A stretch of DNA of 7,669 nt, taken from the NCBI RefSeq assembly GCF_947254915.1, contig NZ_CAMYEZ010000103.1, forward strand, positions 1 to 7,669. The letters run 5' to 3'. This DNA is from an uncultured Porphyromonas sp. (GTDB taxonomy: Bacteria > Bacteroidota > Bacteroidia > Bacteroidales > Porphyromonadaceae). Shown in pieces: positions 1-4,410 of the stretch. Each line of letters begins with the position of its first letter. Position 1 is the first letter of the stretch. Position numbers and translations under genes: made by a program. The notes beneath the pieces are model-generated. The model saw nothing but the letters and a program-made list of their open reading frames with translations, ran no database searches and had not been told where the DNA came from.

Positions 1-10
1 CCTAGCGGGA

Positions 11-123
11 GGGCGTCCGTTGTGTCAAAGGTTACAGCGTCGTGGTTTTAACGGGAACGGACGCACAGATCGTGCGTCCCTACAAAGGGCTACGCGTCTC
101 GCTTTGACACGACAGACGCACCC
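11..123. repeat. Palindromic intergenic element downstream of the porin operon
   Basis: Two nested inverted repeats are visible. The outer arms, 13-30 and 102-119, are 18 nt each with one mismatch and one G-T pair; both arms contain GTGTCAAAG when read inward. The inner hairpin has a perfect 8-bp stem, GGACGCAC at 59-66 with GTGCGTCC at 72-79, and a 5-nt loop. The element starts about 10 nt past the porin stop codon, so it could end or protect the leftward transcript. On the minus strand only a short T-poor run follows the inner hairpin, so a classic intrinsic terminator is not clear. Terminal inverted repeats plus an inner palindrome in about 110 bp also fit an extragenic palindromic repeat or a MITE. 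The inner palindrome resembles extragenic palindromes I recall from Bacteroidales genomes, which is recall and not a search. Confidence 0.65.
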
Positions 124-129
124 GGCGTG

Positions 130-2181
130 TTACTTGTTCAGATCAAGGGAGATGCCGAGACGTATGACGGGCGGATTGATCGGGTAGTGCGCTGCGGAGA
201 AGCGCTCCGAGGGTGAGATAAAGAGGTCGCCGAGGTTGTAGTACTCGACAAAGAAGCGAGCCCGCTTGAGCTGGAAGCTGACGAATGCGTTCAGATGGGG
301 GAAGTTGCCATACTTCGTCGCCGTCTGATTGACAAACTGCATGACGGCTGGCTCGTAGTAAGGGGCGTAGTATCGTGTATGCCAGCGGCAATCCACGCCG
401 AGCATGACGCGCAGGACGCGAGCGTAGAAGAAGTCTGTGTAGAGCGATCCGTATAGACTCAGCGTCGGCAGGGGCATCACCTCCTGACGTGTGGAGAGCT
501 GGTAGAGGGCTTTCAGTCTCCAGGCGAGCCAGCCCCACTTGTAGTCATGTAGGAGCCGTGCCGAGAGGATCTGTATCGGGTCTGCGCATTGCTGGACGAT
601 CCCTTGCGAAGTCCAGTAGAGCTGGTTTTGCAGCGTAGCTGTCTCGACGCTTAGCGAGGTGCCCAGCTTGTCAAGCGTGAGTCGCCCTCCGAAGGCTAAC
701 CGGCGCTCATAGCCGAAGTCCACGTCCCAGCGGTGGAAGGTGCCGTGGAAGTGCCGGATGAAGTAGTCTGGACGGCGGTTCTCAAAGTTGCCCCAGGCGC
801 GCAATCCCACGGGGAAGCTCCAGAGACGAAACGAAGTGGCGATACCGCCCTGCGCCAGTATGGAGCCGATGTTTTCGCCTATGAGAGTGCTCTCAAGCTG
901 CGCATCGAAGTTGAGCAGGTGTCCCGAGGTACGCGCTATACGTCCGCCTACGACGACGTCCATAGTGCTGTGCCCCAGTCGCTCCCGATAGATCGAATCG
1001 GGGGTGTAGTAGTATTTGTTTTCCAGCCGCACATACGCCTCTAGTCCAAACTTAACCCACGGTCTGAAGCCCTCACGAAGCGAGAGGACGAAGCTATTGT
1101 CCAGCTGCCACCTGCGTGTACTATCTTCGGGCAAGACGTAGAGCGAGTCGAGCGCCCCCGAGGGACCTTTGTGCATGTAGGCGTAGTGGTTGGGGTACTG
1201 CTCCCAGGTGGCTTGGTTGCGGTTCACATATTGATGCACGCCCTGCCTAAAGCTCAAGATATGCCCCACACTTGCTATCGGCACGAAGCGCGTTGTGTCG
1301 GCATCGGTGCGACGCTCGCCAAAGATCGTCAGCGTATCGCTAGCACTGCGCGGACGATAGGAGCCGAAGTTGTAGCGCTGCGAGAGGAAGACGTGGGCAT
1401 CGTCGATACCGTTCCAGACACGCTCCGCCTGACGAACGGGTATCTCGTGGCTCTCCAGCGTACGCCTGCCAGAGTTGCCCCGTGTTGGGTCGTTGACATA
1501 ACCGTCCTCCATAATACCGCCATTCTCAGTAATGCGTGCGAAGTTGCCCCCGCCCGAGAGATACGCCTCGTAGCGATCTAGGGTTAGCGCAGCAAAGAGA
1601 CGGTAGTCGGAGCTCTTCGTACGATTGCCTATGTAGTAGCCAGGAGAGTAGGTGTAGTTGAAGTCGGCTCCCATCGCTAGGCGCTTGCCGAGGTTGAACG
1701 CTATCGTTCCGTCAAACTGCTCTTCCCTTCTTTGCGCATCTCCATTGCGCTGATAGAAGAGCTTGGAGAAAGGAGTCTTCGTCCGATAGAAGAGACGCCT
1801 AGACTCGTCCCATACGAAGCCTGAGAGCGTTTGATCAAAGAGGAAGCGATGCTGCGGACGCAGGCGGTTGAAGTAGTCCATATCAATCCACGGAGACCTC
1901 AAGTTGCCGAGGTAAGCCATCACGATGGAGCGGCTCTCCGCTTTCACCTGATCGTGAAAGAGCGTGCTCAGCGTGTCGGGACGCGACTCATAGAGCGCAC
2001 CCGTGTAGGGATTGATCAGGAAGCTGTGGAGCGTCTCTCCACGGTAGAGGAGCTCGTGGGGATCCTTGTCGAAGGCGGGTAGCGGTATGTCGTAATCGTA
2101 GCGTGACTGCGCCTGAAGGGCTGTCGCTAGGAGGCTCCACAGGCTGAGGAGGCAGAGGGCGTATCGGACTAGCTTATTCAT
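130..2181 (-). CDS. Putative outer-membrane porin (Bacteroidetes Porin_10-like)
   Basis: A 683-residue protein predicted to form an outer-membrane beta-barrel; the substrate is unknown. Residues 1-24 are a Sec signal peptide: K3/R6, a Leu-rich core and a likely cut after ALQA. After a short proline-rich leader the mature part is full of alternating aromatic and polar residues typical of beta-strands. Stretches I recognise from the Bacteroidetes putative-porin family (Pfam Porin_10, from memory) include YRTKTPFSKLFYQ at 132-144, the ENGGI..DGYVNDP region at 219-232 and a SQRYNFG strand near 267-273. The protein ends SLDLNK, not with the aromatic residue usual for barrel proteins. It is the last gene of the pyrE cluster. 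Its ATG overlaps the stop of the upstream lipoprotein gene by 4 nt (ATGA), which suggests translational coupling and fixes the start. No frameshift or truncation is seen. Confidence 0.82.
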   Translation of the reverse strand: MNKLVRYALCLLSLWSLLATALQAQSRYDYDIPLPAFDKDPHELLYRGETLHSFLINPYTGALYESRPDTLSTLFHDQVKAESRSIVMAYLGNLRSPWIDMDYFNRLRPQHRFLFDQTLSGFVWDESRRLFYRTKTPFSKLFYQRNGDAQRREEQFDGTIAFNLGKRLAMGADFNYTYSPGYYIGNRTKSSDYRLFAALTLDRYEAYLSGGGNFARITENGGIMEDGYVNDPTRGNSGRRTLESHEIPVRQAERVWNGIDDAHVFLSQRYNFGSYRPRSASDTLTIFGERRTDADTTRFVPIASVGHILSFRQGVHQYVNRNQATWEQYPNHYAYMHKGPSGALDSLYVLPEDSTRRWQLDNSFVLSLREGFRPWVKFGLEAYVRLENKYYYTPDSIYRERLGHSTMDVVVGGRIARTSGHLLNFDAQLESTLIGENIGSILAQGGIATSFRLWSFPVGLRAWGNFENRRPDYFIRHFHGTFHRWDVDFGYERRLAFGGRLTLDKLGTSLSVETATLQNQLYWTSQGIVQQCADPIQILSARLLHDYKWGWLAWRLKALYQLSTRQEVMPLPTLSLYGSLYTDFFYARVLRVMLGVDCRWHTRYYAPYYEPAVMQFVNQTATKYGNFPHLNAFVSFQLKRARFFVEYYNLGDLFISPSERFSAAHYPINPPVIRLGISLDLNK

Positions 2182-2648
2182 AGCTCAGGCGTTGTAATCA
2201 ATAGTCCCCCATCGATGGGTAATACACGGTAAGGCAAGAGCGGACTCTGCGCAGGCCCTTGGATCGGCGTGCCACCGCCATAGACAATGCTAAAGCGACT
2301 GTGACACTTAGGACAGACCGCCTCGAGTTTGTCATTGACCAGCAAAGCGTTCGTCGGATCCAGCTCCTTAGGGCAGGCAAGGTCGTAAGCGTAGTAGTAA
2401 TCGGCCGTGCCACTCCCAGCGAAGCCGTGAATGACGAGGATGCCTCCGAAGCCTATGGCTGAGGTCGCCGTGGAGGGCTTGGTGATGCGCAGGTACCCCC
2501 CGATGGGTATGAGCGCACGACCCTCGGCACTGGCGAAGTAGATCGGATAGTGCACTGGACGCAGGGGCGTGGCGTACTGCACCTCGCCTTGACACCCCAG
2601 CAGTAGGAGCGTCATGAGCGATAAAAGCATGATGCGGGCACCCTTCAT
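2178..2648 (-). CDS. Lipoprotein with Rieske-like C-terminal region
   Basis: A 156-residue predicted lipoprotein. Residues 1-18 form a signal peptide ending in the lipobox LLGC, so Cys19 would be lipidated. The next residues, QGEVQ, lack an obvious acidic surface-export signal, so a periplasm-facing anchor is more likely than surface exposure (inference). The second half looks like the Rieske-type fold of Bacteroidetes lipoproteins: YDLACPKE at 88-95, VCPKCHSRF at 111-119, then GGGTPIQGPA at 124-133 and PLLPY at 136-140. A canonical Rieske cluster needs C-x-H plus C-x-x-H. Here the first motif is C92-P-K94, without the histidine, and the second is C112-P-K-C115-H116. A normal 2Fe-2S cluster is therefore doubtful; the site may bind another metal or be structural. 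It lies 24 nt after the SRPBCC gene and overlaps the porin start by 4 nt. No gene name is recognised. Confidence 0.75.
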   Translation of the reverse strand: MKGARIMLLSLMTLLLLGCQGEVQYATPLRPVHYPIYFASAEGRALIPIGGYLRITKPSTATSAIGFGGILVIHGFAGSGTADYYYAYDLACPKELDPTNALLVNDKLEAVCPKCHSRFSIVYGGGTPIQGPAQSPLLPYRVLPIDGGLLITTPEL

Positions 2649-2672
2649 CCTGGTCTTCGTTCTAGCTTTGGA

Positions 2673-3095
2673 CTATGCGTCGTAGCGTATCTGCCCCAAC
2701 ATATTGGCAATGTACTGGACCGCCTCCTCTAGGCGAGGCTGTACCATGCCAGCGATAAAGGGGTTGAGCTTTGCCTCCATGGAGACGACCAAGGTGCTGC
2801 CTTCGCTCTCCTGAGGGGTGAGCCGTATGGAGACCTTAGCGGGGAGCATGTCGTGCTCAATCTGATAGCACACCTCCTCGGTAGGGATACGCTCGGAGAC
2901 GACGAGCGCGAGGTCTGCCGAGAACTTCATCACCTGCGCTTGTACTTCGCAGCGATCGCTAGTGAGCGAGGAGACCTTGACCTGCTTTTCCTCTAGTAGC
3001 TGATGTAGCTCCTCTAGATTGGTTAGGTCACTGATCTTACGGTAGATCGCCTCACAACTATAAGTAGAGGCGACGGGTTGGCTTTGTATCGTCAT
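2673..3095 (-). CDS. SRPBCC (START-like) family protein
   Basis: A 140-residue soluble protein with no signal peptide or membrane segment, so probably cytoplasmic. The layout fits the small helix-grip fold: a beta-strand near 11-15, short helices at about 16-36 (AIYRKISDLTNLEELHQLL), a run of alternating beta-strands from about 39 to 110, and a long C-terminal helix at about 112-137. This family binds hydrophobic ligands in a groove under the last helix, but no ligand or catalytic residue can be named here. I recall similar unnamed proteins next to pyrE in other Bacteroidetes, which supports the call. The gene begins 33 nt after pyrE and ends 24 nt before the lipoprotein gene, so it is likely cotranscribed. 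No Shine-Dalgarno sequence is visible before the ATG, as is common in this phylum. Confidence 0.7.
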   Translation of the reverse strand: MTIQSQPVASTYSCEAIYRKISDLTNLEELHQLLEEKQVKVSSLTSDRCEVQAQVMKFSADLALVVSERIPTEEVCYQIEHDMLPAKVSIRLTPQESEGSTLVVSMEAKLNPFIAGMVQPRLEEAVQYIANMLGQIRYDA

Positions 3096-3128
3096 AGGAG
3101 TGCTCGTATAAGCTAATGTACGGTAATG

Positions 3129-3785
3129 CTAGCGTCCCCACTGGCTCGGGTTCTGTCGCCACTGAGCGAGCATCTCAAGGTCGCTCTCAGAGACGTAACC
3201 AGCCGAGACAGCCTGGCGAATGACTTCGTTGTAATCGGTCAGGGTACGCATCTCTACGCCTGCCTTGGCGAAGAGCTCCTCAGCCTCGGCGAAGCCGTGC
3301 GTATAGACCGCCATGAGTCCCTCGACCTGTGCGCCTGCTGCTTGCAGCGCCTCGACAGCCTTCATACTACTGCCGCCCGTAGAGATCAGATCCTCGATGA
3401 CTACGACTCGAGCTCCCTCGGGTAGGTACCCCTCGATGAGGTTTTGCTTGCCATGATCCTTTGCGGAGGATCGTACATAGACGAAGGGCAGTCCCAGCTC
3501 GTCTGCCACCAAAGCTCCCCACGAGATGGCACCCGTGGCAACGCCAGCCACCACCTCAGCCTCGGGATAGAGGTCGCTCACCTGGAGGGCAAAGGCTTGC
3601 TTGATGTAGCTACGATGCTCGGGATAGGAGAGCGTCTTGCGGTTGTCGCAGTAGATGGGGCTAAGCCAACCAGAAGCCCAGGTAAAAGGGGCGTCTGGAC
3701 GAAGCTCAACAGCCTGAATAGCGAGCAAACGATGAGCTACCGACTGGGCGATAGAGAGCTTCTGAACTGAATCTTTTGAGGTCAT
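3129..3785 (-). CDS. pyrE: Orotate phosphoribosyltransferase
   Basis: PyrE joins orotate and PRPP to give orotidine 5'-monophosphate and pyrophosphate, the fifth step of de novo pyrimidine synthesis, in the cytoplasm. The 218-residue protein is full length for the family. Visible signatures are the N-terminal substrate region FTWASGWLSPIYCDNR at 34-49, VVAGVATGAISWGALVA at 78-94, the flexible catalytic loop RSSAKDHGKQNLIEG at 105-119 with K109 and H111, and the PRPP-binding loop VVVIEDLISTGGSS at 127-140 with the acidic pair E131-D132. All key residues are present, so activity is expected. The enzyme normally works as a dimer with shared active sites. It is the first gene of the leftward cluster, with a TAnnTTTG promoter box about 27 nt upstream of the ATG. 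No attenuator or leader ORF is seen in the short leader. Confidence 0.97.
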   Translation of the reverse strand: MTSKDSVQKLSIAQSVAHRLLAIQAVELRPDAPFTWASGWLSPIYCDNRKTLSYPEHRSYIKQAFALQVSDLYPEAEVVAGVATGAISWGALVADELGLPFVYVRSSAKDHGKQNLIEGYLPEGARVVVIEDLISTGGSSMKAVEALQAAGAQVEGLMAVYTHGFAEAEELFAKAGVEMRTLTDYNEVIRQAVSAGYVSESDLEMLAQWRQNPSQWGR

Positions 3786-3812
3786 AAGAGGATAGGTATC
3801 TTAGATATACCG

Positions 3813-3820
3813 CAAAGGTA
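3813..3820 (-). promoter_or_regulatory. Candidate -7 box for the pyrE operon
   Basis: On the minus strand this reads TACCTTTG, a full match to the Bacteroidetes -7 consensus TAnnTTTG. It would start transcription near 3805, leaving a leader of about 20 nt. No TTTG is found at the expected -33 position (about 3840); heptad purine repeats occupy that place instead. The call rests on one box and on position. Confidence 0.6.
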
Positions 3821-3824
3821 CGAA

Positions 3825-3845
3825 TTTAGAGGTTAGAAGATGGAG
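3825..3845 (+). repeat. Heptad purine repeat, cluster 1
   Basis: Three 7-nt units follow each other: TTTAGAG, GTTAGAA and GATGGAG. They match the same degenerate unit (about GTTAGAG) as the cluster at 4226-4260, on the same strand. The cluster sits 4 nt upstream of the pyrE -7 box, where a -33 element would be expected. Confidence 0.5.
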
Positions 3846-3866
3846 ATTCGCAGGACCGATGCATTA

Positions 3867-3874
3867 TATCTTTG
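3867..3874 (+). promoter_or_regulatory. Possible rightward promoter box
   Basis: The plus strand reads TATCTTTG, a full match to the Bacteroidetes -7 consensus TAnnTTTG. No TTTG lies at a suitable distance upstream. Transcription from here would run rightward through the repeat region toward the hairpins at 4266-4287 and 4329-4375, and no gene lies in its path. A six-base match like this can arise by chance. Confidence 0.25.
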
Positions 3875-4030
3875 TACTGCACTCACTACGCTTGACGAGA
3901 ACTCTGGAATATGTGGCTTGAGCCTGGCTTCATAGCGCTATCAATACTCATACATCTTCGCCAAGTCCGAGGTCTTCCGAGAAATTTTCCCAATAGCTCC
4001 CGAGAAAACGAAAATTCCCCACCTAGGGGC

Positions 4031-4093
4031 GAAATGAAACTTCGGAAGAATGAAATGAAACTTCGGAAGAAGCAAATCAAAGTTCCGAAGAAT
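4031..4093 (+). repeat. 21-bp tandem repeat, three units
   Basis: Units lie at 4031-4051, 4052-4072 and 4073-4093. Units 1 and 2 share their first 20 bases exactly (GAAATGAAACTTCGGAAGAA). Unit 3 differs from unit 1 at four places, all exchanges between G and C. Each of the first two units contains the near-palindrome CTTCGGAAG. Because the unit is 7 codons long, the repeat keeps reading frames open, which explains the small spurious frames here. Confidence 0.85.
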
Positions 4094-4111
4094 TTTTCGT
4101 TTCCTCGCTGA

Positions 4112-4209
4112 ATGATCCAACATATCTACGGATGAATTTCCTGATTCCCTCCACCTCCCGATTTCTGTCATAGAGACGCAGATGCATTCGGGCGCTATAA
4201 TGCGTCAGC
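4112..4209 (+). repeat. Dispersed repeat, copy A
   Basis: This 98-nt stretch aligns end to end with the reverse complement of 7589-7669. Outside a 17-nt insertion in this copy (4141-4157), 71 of 81 positions match by hand alignment. Exact blocks include ATATCTACGGATGAATTTC, CCGATTTCTG and CGCTATAATGCGTCAGC. The insertion, starting CTGATTCCCT, resembles the neighbouring CCGATTTCTG, so it may be a local duplication. The copy lies downstream of secDF. No transposase or coding content is present. Confidence 0.85.
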
Positions 4210-4225
4210 CTTGTGGAGATTAGGG

Positions 4226-4260
4226 GTGAGAAGTTAGAGATTAGAGGGTAGAGAGGTTGG
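4226..4260 (+). repeat. Heptad purine repeat, cluster 2
   Basis: Five consecutive 7-nt units can be read: GTGAGAA, GTTAGAG, ATTAGAG, GGTAGAG and a decayed AGGTTGG. The purine-rich strand is the plus strand. The unit is the same as at 3825-3845. Confidence 0.6.
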
Positions 4261-4265
4261 CATTT

Positions 4266-4287
4266 CTAGGCGGAGGAGCCTAGTTTT
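4266..4287 (+). terminator. Small hairpin with T-run, possible rightward terminator
   Basis: CTAGGC at 4266-4271 pairs with GCCTAG at 4278-4283 around a 6-nt loop, followed by TTTT. The stem is only 6 bp, and no gene ends upstream on the plus strand, so a real terminator role is uncertain. Confidence 0.3.
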
Positions 4288-4301
4288 ATCGGCAACTGTA
4301 G

Positions 4302-4323
4302 TGTCCCCCCCCTAGCGCCTCAA
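4302..4323 (+). repeat. C8-tract motif, copy 1
   Basis: TGT followed by eight C, then TAGCGCCTCAA. It closely matches 7433-7456 in the same orientation (about 21 of 24 aligned positions). It lies immediately before the secDF terminator hairpin. Confidence 0.5.
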
Positions 4324-4375
4324 CAAATAGTCGGAGCCTATCCACGTAGTGTGGGTAGACTCCGACTTTTGTTTT
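4322..4375 (-). terminator. secDF terminator, probably bidirectional
   Basis: A strong hairpin: left arm 4329-4345 starting AGTCGGAG, 5-nt loop, right arm 4351-4367 ending CTCCGACT. The 17-bp stem has one mismatch and one G-T pair. With one bulged base (4328), AACAAA before the stem can pair with TTTGTT after it. It begins about 36 nt after the secDF stop. The plus-strand side has the better T-run (TTTTGTTTT), while the minus-strand side reads ATTTGTTG, so it may stop transcription both ways. A smaller hairpin, GCTCTC (4379-4384) with GAGAGC (4393-4398), lies between it and the stop codon. Confidence 0.85.
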
Positions 4376-4410
4376 ACAGCTCTCTCTGAGAGGAGAGCGA
4401 GTAGATGTGC

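Larger units (their letters stand above)
3786..4410. other. Gene-free, repeat-rich intergenic region between pyrE and secDF
   Basis: This 625-nt stretch has no convincing gene. From left to right it holds the pyrE promoter box, a first heptad repeat cluster (3825-3845), a possible rightward promoter box (3867-3874), a perfect 10-bp palindrome ATAGCGCTAT (3932-3941), an A/T-rich section with a 21-bp tandem repeat (4031-4093), one copy of a dispersed repeat (4112-4209), a second heptad cluster (4226-4260), a small hairpin (4266-4287), a run of eight C (4305-4312) and the secDF terminator. Short open frames here, such as 3911-4111 on the plus strand, are made of the repeats and have low-complexity products, so I do not call them genes. 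Confidence 0.8.

Noticed and set aside
1171..1581. 136-codon plus-strand open frame inside the porin gene
   Set aside because: It lies entirely antisense to a well-supported porin coding region; long antisense frames are expected in mid-GC coding DNA.
3917..3995. Possible third, decayed copy of the dispersed repeat (shared GCTTGAG, ATAGCG and ACATCT-like blocks with 7577-7669)
   Set aside because: Matches are short and need several gaps; not above what I would expect by eye from similar-composition DNA. A local alignment with a significance score would decide.
4031..4093. CRISPR-like array
   Set aside because: The units are contiguous with no spacers, and no cas genes are present.
3911..4111. 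66-codon plus-strand open frame in the intergenic region
   Set aside because: Its product is low-complexity (repeated MKLRK-type units) and follows directly from the 21-bp tandem repeat and A/T-rich repeat DNA; no recognisable domain.
3941..4171. 76-codon minus-strand open frame
   Set aside because: It spans the tandem repeat and part of the dispersed repeat, with no domain or start signal; best explained as a shadow of repeat DNA.
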